Shown here one piece after another: positions 11,564 to 24,628 of a stretch of DNA of 64,000 bases; positions within the stretch are counted from its first letter, which is position 1, and every line of letters begins with the position of its first letter. The notes under the pieces were generated by a model. The model did not search any database and was not told where the DNA came from. It worked only from the letters and a program-made list of their open reading frames with translations. The translations under genes and the position numbers were made by a program. The DNA comes from Heterohyrax brucei (lineage: Eukaryota; Chordata; Mammalia; Hyracoidea; Procaviidae). The stretch lies in assembly GCA_028571685.1 (NCBI GenBank), contig CM053143.1:138356829-138420828 (forward strand). Direction: 5' to 3'.

Positions 11564-14500
11564 AGTATGGCAGAATGTACACATGTCTTCTCATTTCCAT
11601 CTGAGAACTAAGGCCTGGATGATATTTGTATGGAGCACTGGACATTTGGGGAGCTCTAGGACCTAGCATATTTAACTAGGCACCAGTATCAGACTATGCT
11701 TCCCCTCTCAAAAATGAGTCAGCAGCTGTCTGTCCTCCGCTCCTGCTGTTTCATGGTATCAGAGAACTGCAGCTTCCACAAATGACCAGCAATGTACTTT
11801 ATCAGCTGGAAGGCAGAGTCTGCTGCTCCTGACTGCCAGTTTTGGCCAGCATGTTGGACAGCCCCTAGTTGAACACCTGGACAGATCTCCACACAGAAGA
11901 GAAGTTTACTTTTAAGGCTAAGAGGCTTATGTATTTGCCTGGAGATCTATCTGTTGAGAGGCCTGGCAGTTTTCCTCCCACCCTTCGCTGACCCACATTG
12001 TAGGCTTGGTTGACAACCCCCAGTTTCTCCAGAAGTAGGGTGGTTTCTTTGCCACCTAATATGCAGAGACTTCTACCTCAGAGAATCCACCTGGGGCAAA
12101 TCACTAGAGGATTAGAGACAGCTGATGACCAACAATTGTCTCAGATCCAGTATCAGAGAAATCAAACACTGTCTAGATGGCATACAGGCAGCAGACCATA
12201 ATTAGTCATTTAAAGAAGCAGCCTTCAAATGCTCCAGAAAATTCCCCCCAAAAAAGATTCAAAAAATTTCCCAGATGAAGAAGCCTTTCTGAATCTATCA
12301 GACATCAGGTACAAAAGAGTTTTATATAGAACCCTCCTAGAGATTAAACAAAATGCAGTGGAACAAAATAAAAAATTTAGTAAGATATTCAAACTAATGG
12401 AACATCAAAGATCTGAAATACATCAGATCAATAAAATTACACAGTTGCATAATTCAATCCAAAGCCAAAACAGTAGGATTGAACAGATAGAAGTTAGACT
12501 CAGTGACCTTGAGGGCACAGCAACTAACACCAGCATTTATGAGGAGAAATTAGAGAAAAGAAATAAGAAAAATAAAGAAGCATGAAGAAAAATGTGGGAC
12601 TTACATTAAGAGGAAGAATTTACATTTAATTGAAGTTCCTCAACAAGGAGGATTAATGACAACATAGAGAGTATTGCTGTAGAGATGCTGACAGAAAACT
12701 GTCCTGAGATTATGAGCAAAGAGAATATAGGTATCCAAGATGTTTATCAAACACCACAAAAGCTAGACCCCAAAAGAAAGATGCCAGGCCATATCATAAT
12801 CAAGTTTAATAAGCTGCCGTGAGTTGGATCCTACTCGACGGCACTTGGCTTTGCTAGCTGGCTTAATAAGATGAAACATAAACAGATGCTTCTGAAGGCA
12901 GCAAGGTTCAAAGCAAAGGTAACACTCTGAGGGAAACCCTGTAGACTTTCATCAGACCCCTGTGCAGAAACAATGCTGGCTAGAAAACAGTGGGCAGACA
13001 AATTCAAAGCCCTGAAGGAGAAAAACTTCCATCCAAGAATTATTTATCCTGCAAAATTATCTATCAGATATAATGATGAAATTAAAACTTTTGAAGATAA
13101 AGAGAAGTTTAGGGACTTTGTAAATACCAAACCAAAATTACATGAAATATTCAAAGAAGCTCTCCCCTTAGAAAAACAGAACCATTAATTGTCTATTTAA
13201 AGTGACAATTCAGGACACATCATCAAAAGTGCTAATCAGCTAGGGAAGTCACAAAACAATCAAAGCTACAATATTAAGATGAGGGTAATAATATCATGAC
13301 AACTATAATACCATCACATTAAAAGAGGGATAAACTATAGTAGTTGTAATTGTTTCAGACGCAGAGGAAGTTTAAGAGTTATGAAGTAGTTAAAATTGGG
13401 TTTAATCTTAGTATGTCTAAGGGGGATAATAGATGTAGCCAAAAAGCAAATTAACAATCCATGGTATCAAAATAAGAAATGCAATACAGGAATCTCAATG
13501 AACACAAAACCAATACTGAAACAACCCATAAAGAAGAATGGCCCAGAACAGGACATTAGGAACAATATAGAAAACATGAACATAAAAGTAATAACATCAA
13601 AATGATGGCACTAAGCACATATCTATCAATAATTACACTGAATGTAAATGGACTGAATGCTCCAGTAAAGAGACTGTGAGTGACATCCTGGATCAAAAGA
13701 CACAACCCGTCTATATGTTACTTACAAGAAACACACCTTAGACTTAAAGATATGAACAAATTGAAAATTAAAGGATGGAGTAATATATACCAAGCTAACA
13801 ATATACAACAAAGAGCAGGTATGACAATAATAACCTCAGATAAAATGGATTTTAATGTAAAATACACTACTGTGGACAAGGATGGTCACTATTTATTGCT
13901 GAAAGTTTCAATACTCAAGCAGGGCTTAACAATATTATATATATGTACCCAATACCAGAGCATCTAAATACATTGAACAAACACTGACAACACTGAAAAG
14001 TGAGATAGATCATTCCACAATAATAGCTGGAGACTTCAACACTCCCCTTTCAGTTATGGATAGATCATTCAGAAAAAAGCTCAGTAAAGATGCAGAAGAT
14101 CTTATTGCAACAATCAACCAACTTGACCTTATCAACATATACAGATCTTTTTATCCATCAACGGATAAGTACACCTTCTTCTCCAATGCACATGGAACAT
14201 TCTCCAGAATAAACCATGTATTAGGTCATAAAGCAATTCTCTACAAAACTCAAACCACTGATTTACTGCCAAGTATCTTCTCGGACCATAGAGCTATAAA
14301 AGTTGAAATAAATAACAGAAAATTCATAGGTCGAAATTCAAACTTGTGGAAACTGAACAATACTGTGCTCAAAAAACTTTGAGTTATTGAAGAGATCAAA
14401 GACAAAATATAGAAATTTAGGGAATCAAATGAGAATGAAATCCTACCAGAATCTATGGGATACAGCAAAAGCAGTGCTCAGAGGTCAATTTATAACTGCA

Positions 14501-15044
14501 CACATCCAGAAAGAAGAAATGGCCCAGATTAAAGAATAAACCTTACAACTTGAACAAGTAGAAAGAGAGCAACAGAAGAACCCCTCAGGTACCAGAAGAA
14601 AACAAGTTATAAGGATTAGAGCAGAACTAAATGAATCAGAGAACAGAAAAAGAATCGAAAAAATTAAAAAAAAACAAAAGCTGGTTCTTTGAAAAGATCA
14701 TTGAAATTGATAAACCATTGGATAAACCTACAAAAGAAAAACAGTAGAAGATACAAACAACCCAATTAAGAAATGAGATGGGAGTTGTTACAACAGACCC
14801 GGCTGAAGTAAAAAATATCATAAAAGTATGGTATGAAAGGCTATACTCTAACAGGTTTGAAAACCTAGAGGAAATGGACAAATTTCTAGATTCATATCAC
14901 GCATCAAGATTATCACAGGAGAAGTAGACCAACTTAATAAATCTATCACAAAGGAAGAGACTGAAAAAGTAATCAAAAATTTACCAACCATAAAAGGTCC
15001 TGGCCCAGAAGGCTTCACTTCAGACTTGTACCAAACTTTTTTTT
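11564..15044 (+). mobile_element. L1 LINE, inverted 5' half (5'UTR, ORF1, start of ORF2)
   Basis: Starts with an L1 5' end (tatggcagaatgtacacatg, then ctgagaactaaggcct), matching the 5' end of the L1 near 2258. ORF1 begins near 12229 (MLQKIPPKKDSKNFPDEEAF; coiled-coil region with ENKF/RIEQIEVRLSDLE text) and continues to 13188 with stops and a 49-bp SINE insert at 12814. ORF2 starts near 13605 with TLNVNGLNAPVKR-like text. It then shows SICYLQETHLRLKDMNKLKI, the endonuclease, and reads to GPEGFTSDLYQ at about 15040, exactly where the minus-strand half begins. All frames are broken. Confidence 0.9.
12814..12862 (+). mobile_element. Ultra-short AfroSINE 3'-end insertion (49 bp) in L1 ORF1
   Basis: A 49-bp insert (ctgccgtgagttggatccta and onward to acttggctttgctagctggc) interrupts the L1 ORF1 frame. 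A perfect 8-bp target duplication ttaataag flanks it at 12806-12813 and 12863-12870. The insert consists of the palindromic GAGTCGGATCCGACTC-type core, degenerate here, plus the gacggcacttggct tail. Confidence 0.78.
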
Positions 15045-15102
15045 TAAGCCAGAATTTCCCTACTTTTCCGTCTGTTACAAAGCCTTGAACCTTGTTTTTT
15101 TA

Positions 15103-15479
15103 ATTTCCTAGTACTTCTCTAACAGAAATACCACAAGTGGGTGGTTTTAAGAACAGAAATTAATTTTTTCATAGTTCAAGATGCTAAAAGTCTTGGGGAA
15201 GATGCTTATCTTTCTCATCTTAGGTAGCTCTGACATTTCTTGGTTCATTAGTGATCTTCACCAGGCATTTCTCTATTCCTTTTTTTTGTGCTTGCTTTTC
15301 TATGTGTCTATACTGCTCCTTACAACTCAGAAGTAATTAGTTTAGGACACACCCTGTGCTGTCATCAGCCCATTAATGCAACAAAGAAAACTCTATTTCC
15401 AAACAAGGTAACATCCACAGGAACAGAGGTTAGGATTCTAATACATATTTTGGGGAGACACAGTTCAATTCATAACATC
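15103..15479 (-). mobile_element. MLT1-like (ERVL-MaLR) LTR
   Basis: The minus strand starts gatgttatgaattgaactgt, then gtctccccaaaatatgtatt and acctctgttcctgtggatgt, and ends with accacccacttgtggtatttctgttagagaagtacta. This is the standard MLT1 order. An open 65-codon plus-strand frame across it is chance. Confidence 0.75.
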
Positions 15480-15994
15480 TATTAAGCAAGAAAACCAACT
15501 TGGCAGCATGGTTAGGTGATGGAGTTGTCAGACTATAGCTAGATATGGGCAGGCTGATGAACCTCAACAATGGGTCCAGGACGTCGAGGTGGGCAGGATG
15601 TCACTGTCATCTAAGCTGATGTGCAGGTGACTAGCACTGCATAGAAAAAGAGTTCAAAGGTCAGGAAACATGTGGACCTGAGGAGAGCAGAGAAAATACT
15701 GAGTCTAAAGCACTTTTCCTGGTTTTATTTAAGCGGAAGGCAAAGGGCTGTGTCAACTAACTTCCCCCGAAATGGTGCATCAGCAGAACAGACTGAGCCT
15801 CTCCCACTTATCTCCAGATCCCATCCTGCCCTCCTGCTTGCAGCTCCAGAAGGCAAAGGAGAAGAAAAGTCACTTCCATTTCTAGAACTCCTTAATCTTG
15901 CTCAAGGCTACAGCTGTCACAAAATGTTTCTAGCTAGTAGAACATCATAGGAATACATTTCCTGTTCTTTATTACTATTTTAACCAAAAAATGA

Positions 15995-16205
15995 AAAGCA
16001 AAGCAAAGCAAATTTGTTCCCGTCCAGTCAATGCCGACTGATGATGACCTCGTATATTACAGATTAGACCTGCTCCGTAGGGTTTGCTTGGCTGTGGTCT
16101 TTATAGAAGCAGTTCGCCAAACCTTTCTTCTGTGCACTTTCGGGTGAGTTCAGATCATCAAGCTTCACGTTAGTAGTCCAGTGTAAACCATTTTCACCAC
16201 CCAGC
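15995..16205 (-). mobile_element. AfroSINE, longer subfamily
   Basis: It carries the reverse AfroSINE order with the ctttatagaagcagttcgcc and aacctttcttctgtgc insert typical of the roughly 200-bp subfamily. The 3'-end core is degenerate (cagtcaatgccgactgatgatgacc). Confidence 0.7.
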
Positions 16206-16342
16206 CTTTTTAGCATTTCACAATTTATGATCAGTTTCAGAAGCCCTGCCCTTTTCTAGACATACTTTGGGATTTAAGCCTCTGAAGCTCTGAACTATTT
16301 ATTACCATGAAAACATAAGATATTTATCTCGCTATTTTTTGA

Positions 16343-16535
16343 GGAGGAGCTGTGGTGGTGCAGTAGATAAATGCTGTAATTTAGAGGTTAAAGGTTAGAA
16401 CCCACCAGAGACTCCACAGGAAAAAGATGTGGCCATCTGCTTCTGTAAAGATTTATAGCTTTGGAAACCCTATGGAGCAATTGTGTTCTGTCCTGTAGGA
16501 TCTCTGTGAGTTAGAATGGACACACTGACAATTTT
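16343..16535 (+). mobile_element. AfroSINE, longer subfamily
   Basis: Begins gagctgtggtggtgcagtag (tRNA-like A-box side), continues ggaaaaagatgtggccatctgcttctgtaaagatttatagctttggaaaccctatgg, and ends gtgagttagaatggacac. Confidence 0.85.
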
Positions 16536-16539
16536 TTTT

Positions 16540-18570
16540 AATTGGTTGATGAAAATTAATTCTTTATGAGGCAATGATTAGCACCCTTAAAGCAAAAATT
16601 TGTGTTTAGTGACAATTATTCATGCCTAATGTTTGATCTTTATGGGCCTCTTGCTGAAATCCTGCTTCACTTTGAGTGAATGTCTCTAGATTGTTTGTTG
16701 GTAAAGCACAGAACTAGAAAAGCAAAATGTAAACATTACATACATACATACATTTGTATTAATTAAGCTAATTTTAAAAAGTTATAAAAGTAATGCACAT
16801 ACTTAAAAAAAATCTCAACCAGTACAGAAAAGAATAAGATAAATACAGGTAGATTTCACTTTTCAAACTCCTCCATCTTTCTCAAACTGAAAACAAACAA
16901 TAAATCACCTGCTGTTGAGTCAATGCCTACTCATGGCAACACCATGTGTATCAGAGTAAAGTCTTAACAACAACAAATCCCACACATACCAGAATGCTTA
17001 ATGATTTCTGTTATCACTTCTAAGAATTGGCCTGTGGTTATACATGCTTGAGGTACAAATGGCCTTTTTTGTTTTAAGTAAATGGGATCATGCAAAACAT
17101 TACTTCCTGCAGCTTGCTTTTTTTTTTTTCCCATTTGCAGTATCTTTTATCCTGTTGAAAGACATCAAAATTATTTCCATCTTTAAACCTTTTAATCACC
17201 TAACTTTGCAAGCAATATCCTTATTAAAGGCAATTTTGTATATTTGTGCATGTCTATCTTTCAGTCAGCATGTGCTGGTTCTTGTTAGTCAGTTCTAGAG
17301 AAAGTTTTAGAAATTGGAGGTGGAAAGTGAAGGCAAACATACATGGCATAAAACATCCCTACATGTATCCTCTCTATCTTCTTCAGTCTCTATCCTCAGC
17401 TGCTACAAGTACAAAGGTGCATATAGAAAAAGAGAAAAGCAGAAAAGACGTGTATGTGGGAAATATGGATAAGGATTTTCTTGAATTTCATGGGATTCAG
17501 CTATGAGGGGACTTGGTAATTTTCATCCTGGTAAACTATTTAAGGGAAAGTGATTTCATTTCTTGCAAAATAAGCTAACTTTTTTCCTGTCTTCAAGTCT
17601 CACTGAGGTCTTCCTATCTTTCCAACCCTCCTTTACTGCTGCATCTAAAGAATACCAGTGAGACATATTGCTCGTCCTGACATTTGATACACCATGTATT
17701 TAGCCTTATATTGGTATTTATTTTCTAACATACATACTCTTACTTCCTGACGTTTAACCCTCTTCAAGGCTAGGATTCCTCCCCTCTATATCTTCTGTAG
17801 CACCTGGCAATATGCAATGCTCGCGAAATGGTAATGAACATTGAACCATTTATGAATTTATTTTCTGGGTTCCAGAGCACAGAATTCAACTTGTTTTCTC
17901 TTCAACACCAGAAGACGAACAATGGAAATGCTTTTTTTAACAGCCCCTGGGAAAAGTTCACCCATGCTTGGCATCCCATCTGAGTTTCCCAGTCTGTGTT
18001 TCCAGGGTCTGGGTGTACAAAAACATGACATTTTGGTAGACAGTGTCTGGGAACCTTTGTTTTGTTTCCTGGCACAGCTCAGGTGGCCTTAGCTGGCACA
18101 TAAGTAGAAACAGATGTTGTGAAGGGCAAGGAGGTTCACGGTGCCAATGTCTCATGTCTGGGAAAGGAAGCTCTTCATAGAGAATAGGTGCCACCTGTAG
18201 GGGACTGCAGGCTGCCAAGTAAAACCAGTTTGGCTAAATATAGCTAAAAATAATTCCCCAGGGTATAAGGTAATGCTTATCTATACATGGTATTGAATGA
18301 GGAGTGTGTGTGTGTATATGTGTGTACGTTGAGTGTGCTCTACTCCTGTGACACCTATTGATGAGTCTCAATTGCTGAAAGAACTATTTTCATTCTAATA
18401 CTTGACCTGTTTGGAAGAATAGAGCTGTTAAATATTTAATAGGTATAGATAAAAGAATTGTAAATTTCCTGTTTTCAACTATCTGAGATTTGTTAAGTTA
18501 TCCAAAAAATGATTTAAGACTTTGAAGAACTATGCAACCATATGCAATGATTCAGTGTTAAACTTATATC
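16540..18570. other. Intergenic stretch with old unassigned repeats
   Basis: No gene was recognised. Apart from the small SINE fragment, 16770-17240 reads like an ancient LINE/DNA-repeat relic (gggatcatgcaaaacattac, cttgctttttt). 17740-17850 resembles an L2 3' end (caaggctagga...cacctggca). A (GT)n tract lies at 18302-18332. Assignments are tentative. Confidence 0.35.
16905..16965 (-). mobile_element. AfroSINE 3' fragment
   Basis: Only ctgctgttgagtcaatgcctactcatggcaacaccatgtg remains, the reverse complement of a SINE 3' end. Confidence 0.6.
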
Positions 18571-18573
18571 CTC

Positions 18574-18738
18574 TTGGAAACCCTGGTGGTGTAGTGGTTA
18601 GAAGCTACAGCTGCTAACCAAAAAGTTATCAGTTCGAATCCACCAGGCACTCCTTGGAAACTGTAGTGCAGTTCTACTCTGTCCTACAGGGTCACTATGA
18701 ATCAGAATCAATTTGATGTTACCTAACAAAAACAACAT
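18574..18738 (+). mobile_element. AfroSINE with RTE-like tail
   Basis: ggaaaccctggtggtgtagtggttag starts a well-preserved copy with gctgctaaccaaaaagttat and cagttctactctgtcctacagggtcactatgaatc. It ends in ttacctaacaaaaacaac, the same type of tail as the RTE 3' end at 26270-26290. Confidence 0.92.
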
Positions 18739-18890
18739 GCTCTCTAAGTAGGAAAAAAGGCAATCACTTCTGTTCAAACTCTCTTACCCACCTGGACAAG
18801 TGAGACAGCAATAAAGATACCTCCAAACTAGACATCATGAGTATAACCTTTACTGACTTTTTAAAATTCAAAATTCATTGTCGTGTTTTT

Positions 18891-19068
18891 AGAGCCCCCA
18901 GGCTATGCAGACTTGGACATGCTTGGCTGCTAACCTAAAGATCGGAGGTCCAAGTCCACCCGGAGGTGCCTCAGAAGAAAGATCTGGTGCTCCCCAAAGC
19001 TCAGCCACTGCAAACTCTGTGAAACACACACATGGGATCACTGTATGTCGGAATTAACAGCAACTGGT
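18891..19068 (+). mobile_element. AfroSINE, caactggt subfamily
   Basis: gcttggctgctaacctaaagatcgg, gcctcagaagaaagatctgg, and the end gtatgtcggaattaacagcaactggt define a second AfroSINE branch, also seen at 45295-45470 and 57780-57975. Confidence 0.82.
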
Positions 19069-19399
19069 CTTATTATTAAATTATGGCTAAGTTATAAAAT
19101 ATCAGCAAAAATATTCAAACAATATAAAAGCGTACAAAGTAAATGGAACACTGTCAACCCTCTCATCCCCACCATGGTCCTCAGGAGTGCTTATTGTTAC
19201 GTTTCATGTATATCCAAGAATTTTTTTCCCTGTATTAATATGATTATATGAGTCTTGTCGAAAGTTGAAATCATCATGATTTTTCTCACCTGGGACAGCC
19301 TTTGTTAAATTCTGATGTGTTTCCTTTTTGCTTTCTTCTGTACATAAACACATGCATATACAGGTTTTTAACACTTTTTGAATCATGAGCTCTTAAAGG

Positions 19400-21170
19400 A
19401 TTTTAAGGGTGATTATATTCTGAGATACTCATTTTTTACTCCCATTTTGTGATTGAATTTAAGAACCAGTTCTGCATTTTACTCCAACTTATTGGACTTT
19501 GACTCCTGACTTCAGGATCTGGGCAAGGTAAAAAATATCATATATTACATTTGAGTTCAGCAATGTTTCTAGACCACAGAAACTGACTTATGCAAGTCAT
19601 TTTTCTTTAAACTCAGTTTTAGTTTCTTCCTTCCACCCAGCCTCCTTATGCAGTTCTTTCATCCAGAATAGTGTTTAACCAAAAGCACCACTCAGAAAGA
19701 ATGAGTTGCCTCAATAAACACGAAAAGCTTATCTTCTGTTTGAAGCTCAGAACTGAAAACCTGAAATACTTTCTGTCAAAATGAATTGCTACCAAACTCT
19801 TTTACTTCTTTGACATTTTTCTACAGTGGAAACATTTCATGCAGCGACATACTGAACTGAAATGTGAAATGACTCAGAAGGTACTTTAAGACCGTGTTAT
19901 ACTGTAGATATTCTTACTTGGCAAATGCATAAAAATGCATTGGCGTCTTACACTGAATTGATTATTTGGCTGAAACACATGTAAAAGTGTTTTAATAACT
20001 TTGAGTTTGTTAAGAATAAGTTACTTTGTTCTTTTGATGTACTTTTTTCAATTTCTCACATATTTTTTGGTAATCTTTAGAAAGTTCACTGTGACTGTTG
20101 TACCCAGTGGATGAAGTAGTCCTCAAGCTGTATTTTGGAAGGGTCTTTTCAGATCTTCTGCCCTAGAGTTAACATAATGATTCTGTTCTCTGGTTGCACA
20201 TTACAGCATTAAAAAAGTACCCAAAGCTCAGGTTTCCCTATCAGAGATTCTGATTTAATTGATGTTGGGTGGGGCTAGATACCAGTCTTTTTTATCAAAC
20301 TCCCTAAGTCCAGAAGATCCTAATGATTTAACATTGTAAGATCTTCCTAAACAAGAAAACAAGAAGAGGAGTGTATCTATTGCATGGATGATACTTAATA
20401 ATAATCTAAAAAGCTGGTGTTTGTATAGGATGTATCATTAGGACCTTGTTAAATAGAGGCTTGGTAATTTTCTGAACAAATTGAGGTTGCTCAGTAATCT
20501 GCCACTTATACTCAAGGCACAGGCCTTTTGCACTATAGCAGCTTGCTGGGTACAGAATGTGTTATGAAACCTCATGGTATTGATATTTTGGGAAGACTCT
20601 GCCACAGTTATGCATTAAGAGAAATTCTGTATTGCCAAGTGTGGTTGTAGACAGTCTTTTAAATACTTCTTTAAGATACAGCCGGATGCATCTTTAGTGC
20701 CTAATGATTTGCTCACTGAAGAGAGGATATGGGGTTGTATACTCTCTTAAGGTTTCAATATAGTTCTGTAAGTTCCATGTTGGAGCAAGGACAGCATCGA
20801 GGGGGCAAGTCCCACGGTGTCCAAAATAGTAATTGTCAAGAACAGTTCCAGATAGAGCCAAGCATTAGTTTCCAATGGTCTTATTCTCTTATGATTGCGA
20901 ACTGAAATACATTAAATGCTTATTCGACAATCAGGTCAGGAAAAAGGTGTTGAGGCTAGGAGGGTGGTTTGGGGTAAAGGTGTGAGACTGACTGATTCCC
21001 AAATGTAGTACTCTAGATATCTAGCCAAGACATGGCCAGAACGTGGGTGGTCAATTTAATGTAAGAATATACTAGAAAGAATAGGCATTTTAGGAAAGAA
21101 AAGCTGGCAAGATTGAATGATACTCCAACTAGGAGGGCTGGCAGCCAAGAAGTAGATTGTTAGTGACTGT
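19400..21170. other. Intergenic, no feature recognised
   Basis: AT-rich sequence with no gene, SINE or LTR that I can name. Open frames are all short. It may be unique DNA or decayed repeats. Confidence 0.4.
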
Positions 21171-23249
21171 TTCACCAGGTGTATGAGATTGATTTGCACA
21201 GCAGAGTCACCTGTGGTGGACAGGTTTCAGCAGAGCTTCCAAACTAAGACAGACTAAGAAGAAGGACCAAAACCCTATGAATAGCAGTGGAACATTGTCT
21301 GATACAGTGCCAGAAGATGAGATGAGCCCCTCAGATCTGAAGGCACTGAAAATATGACCAGAGAAGAGCTGCCTCCTCAAAAAAGAGCCGATCTTAGTGA
21401 TGTAGAGGGAATAAAACCTTTGGGACATTCATGTACTAATGTGGCATGGCTAAAAATGAGAAGAAACAGCTGCAAACATCCATTAATAATCAGAATGTTT
21501 AACGTATTAAGTACAAATCTGTGAAAATTGGAAGTCATCAAAAATGAAATGAAATGGATAAATATCAATATCCTAGGCATTACTGGGATCTGAAATGGAC
21601 TGATACTGTCCATTGGACTACCATATGGTCTACTATGCTAGGAATGACAAACTGAACTTTCAGAATTGTCAATTGTTAAAAGATCTGACATATAATGCTG
21701 TCAGATAATATCCATGTGCCTACAAGGAAGATTAGTGCATACTATTATTTTTCAAATTTAGGCACCAGCCACTAATGGTAAAAATGAAGAAATGGACAAT
21801 TTTTATTAACTTATGCAGTCTGAAATTGATCAAACATGCAGTCAAGATATACTGATAATTACTGATGATTGGAATGTGATATCTGGGAACAAGGAAGAAG
21901 GATCGGTAACTGGAAAACATAGCCTTGGTGATAGAAATGATGTCGGAGATTACAGGATAGAATTTCACAAGACCAACAACTTATTTATTGCAAATACTTT
22001 TTTCAAAAACATGAATGGCAGCTATACACATGGACCTCACAGGATGAAATGCACAGGATCAAATCAATTACATCTGTGGAAAGAGACTACAGAGAAGCTC
22101 ATAGCATCAGTTAGAACAAGGCTTAGAGCCAAGTGTGTAACAGACCATCAATTGCTCATATGCAAGTTCAAGTTGAAGCTGAAGAAAATTAAGTGTGCAA
22201 GAGTCAACACTGACCATGAGCGTATCCCAACGCAATTTGGAAAGCATCTCAAGAACCAATGTGATGCATTGAACACTAATGACTGAAGACAGGGCAAACA
22301 GTGGGATGACATCAAGGACATCATATGTGAAGAAAGCAAAAAGGAGTGTAAAAGGCAGGAAAGAAAGACAGAAGTGGATGTCAGAGAGACTCTGAAACTT
22401 ATTGTTGAATTCAGAGTAGCTAAAGCAAATGAAATAAATGCATTAAAGGAGCTTAACAGAAAATTTCAGAGAGCAGTTTGAGAAGACAAAGTAAATTATT
22501 ACACCCAAATATTCAGACTTTTGAGTTAGAAAACCAAAAGGGAAAAAGCAAAAAACACGCTGAGCATTTCTCAAGCTGGAAGTACTGAAGAAAAATTGAA
22601 ACCCCAAATTGCAGTTTTGAAGTATTCTATGGTGAAAATATTGAGTAACACAAAAAGCGTCAAATGAAGGTGGAAGGAATCCACAGCCACTGTACCAAAA
22701 AGAATTAGTCAATACTCAACCATTTCAGGAGGTAGTTGGTATATGATAAAGAACCGAAGGTATTAAAGGAAGAAGTCCCTGCTTTGGTGAAGGCATTGGT
22801 GAAAAACAGTGCTCCAGGAATGTACAAAACACCAACAGAGATGTTTCAACAAATGGATGAAACACTCGCTGTAAGTGCTTGCTTCTCTAAGCCAAAAACT
22901 TTCAAAGACAGCTACCTGACCAAATGACTGGAAGTCATTCATATTTGTACCCATTACAAAGAAAGGCAATCCAACAGAATGCAGAAATTTTTGAATAACA
23001 TGATTAATATCACACAAAAGTAAAATTTTACTGAAGATGACTCAAAAGTGACTACAGCAGTGGGTCAACAGGGAATTGCTGGAAATTCAAGCTAGATTCA
23101 GAAGAGGATGTGGAATAAGGACTATCATTACTAATGTCAGATGGATCTTAGATGAAAGCAGAAAATGTCAAAAAGATGTTTACCTTTGTTGTATTTACTA
23201 TGCAAAGATACATGACTGTGTGGATTATAACAAATTATGGCTAAAATGG
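21170..23249 (+). mobile_element. RTE/BovB-type LINE, 5' part
   Basis: Starts near 21170; the 5'UTR block gacaggtttcagcagagcttccaaactaagacagactaag is typical of the family. The AP-endonuclease region follows (21813-22286), with QDILIITDDWNVISGNKEEG, then IEFHKTNNLFIANTFF and ending TDHQLLICKFKLKLKKIK. The linker and first RT motifs follow to about 23249 (atgactgtgtggattataacaaattatgg). Many frameshifts are present. The element is interrupted by the MaLR insertion and resumes at 25354. Confidence 0.88.
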
Positions 23250-23738
23250 TGTTTTCGTAGCTAGTGCTGCTCTAACAGAGATACCATGAGTGGATAGTTT
23301 TAACAAAGGTAGATTTATTCTTACGCAGTCCAGTAGTCTACAAGTCCAAATTCAGGATGTCTGCTCCAGAAGAAGTCTTTACACCATGTCAGTTCTGCAA
23401 GAAAGTCTTTGTGTTGTATCAGTCTTTGTTCAAGGAGCTTCTTGGTGCTTGAACCTCAGGTCCGAAGAGTGCGCTTTTCTCCCTGTGCTGCTTTCTTGAT
23501 GGTGTGAGGTTCCCAATTTTCTGCTTGCTTCTCTTTCAAGCCATATGCCGAGGAAACTCCCTTTACAGTGAAGCAGGGAGGTGACCCTATGAAAGGATTT
23601 ACAGTCCCACTTTAATCCTTTAACATACGGTGTAAGAAAATCATAAAATGGAGGACAGTCATGAAATATTGGGAATTACGGCCCAGCCACATGGCTACAT
23701 GTATTTTTTGGGGGGGGGGCGCAATTCAATCCATGACA
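23250..23738 (-). mobile_element. MLT1-like LTR, minus orientation
   Basis: Plus-strand text begins tgttttcgtagctagtgctgctctaaca and ends gcaattcaatccatgaca, so the LTR (TGTCATGGATTGAATTGC...) points left. It shares ttaacaaa, gtctacaagtccaaattcaggatgt and accatcaagaaag-type blocks, in reverse complement, with the LTR at 24825-25353. A (G)10 run is at 23710-23719. Confidence 0.85.
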
Positions 23739-24628
23739 TCCAACTCTTTGGCACCCCAAAAACATATCTTTGAAACATGTAACACATTCATCTTACCATA
23801 GCAAAATCACTTCCATCCCATATGATAGAGTCTTAAGTCAGTTCCAAGTCCAAAATTCAAAACTTCCTTTACATCTATGAAACCTAGAATACAAGCTGCT
23901 TCCAAAGGTTCAGTGGCAGAACAGGCACAAGTTAGACATTCCATTACAAATGGGAGAAATTACAGGGAAAGAAGTCATTAACAGGCAACAAGCAAGTCAG
24001 CAGAACACATTACATTAGCCCTCAAAGATTTGCAAATATTCTTCCATTTTCTGAGACATTTTACACAATAGCTTTGCCCTCCAGGCTCTAGGTATTGGCC
24101 ACATTCTCTGAATTCAAAGTGGAGACCCCAGGCCTTGTGCTACAACTCTGCCTCCTAGGCCCACTTGGACAGAAACTCTGCCCCGTTGGCTTTAGGTGCA
24201 CCTTAAGCCAAATAAGTGGCAATTCCACCCTTAGGAACACAGAAAGCCATGGCTCCACCCTTTCAAATCCCTGGGATCATGGCTGTACCTTTTGAGACTG
24301 AGGCAATTCAGTTTCTCATGCTCTTTGTCCCTCCAGCTTCTGTTTCCTATGGCCTGATGGCCTGGGCCTCAAGCCCATATCTGCCCTGCAAGGGCAAGTG
24401 TTCCAAAGCTCTGTAGTTCCACTGATTCAAGTGCCTGGAGGTACCCCACTCCACCATTTAGCCTTCCTGCACAAAGGAACTCAATTCTTCTGCTCTGTGG
24501 GTCAGCAGGCCTAGTTTCACCGATTCAAGGGCTCACAGGCACCCTACTCTGCCAGGAAACAACTGTGGACCTGGACTCAGCTCTCTCACTCCATGGGTCA
24601 GTTCCAGTGCTGTCTCAGACTGCTCTGG

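Noticed and set aside
9041..15044. Two independent L1 insertions in opposite orientation
   Set aside because: The two halves break at the same ORF2 position and together make one complete L1, which fits a single 5'-inverted insertion better. It remains possible if subfamilies prove different.
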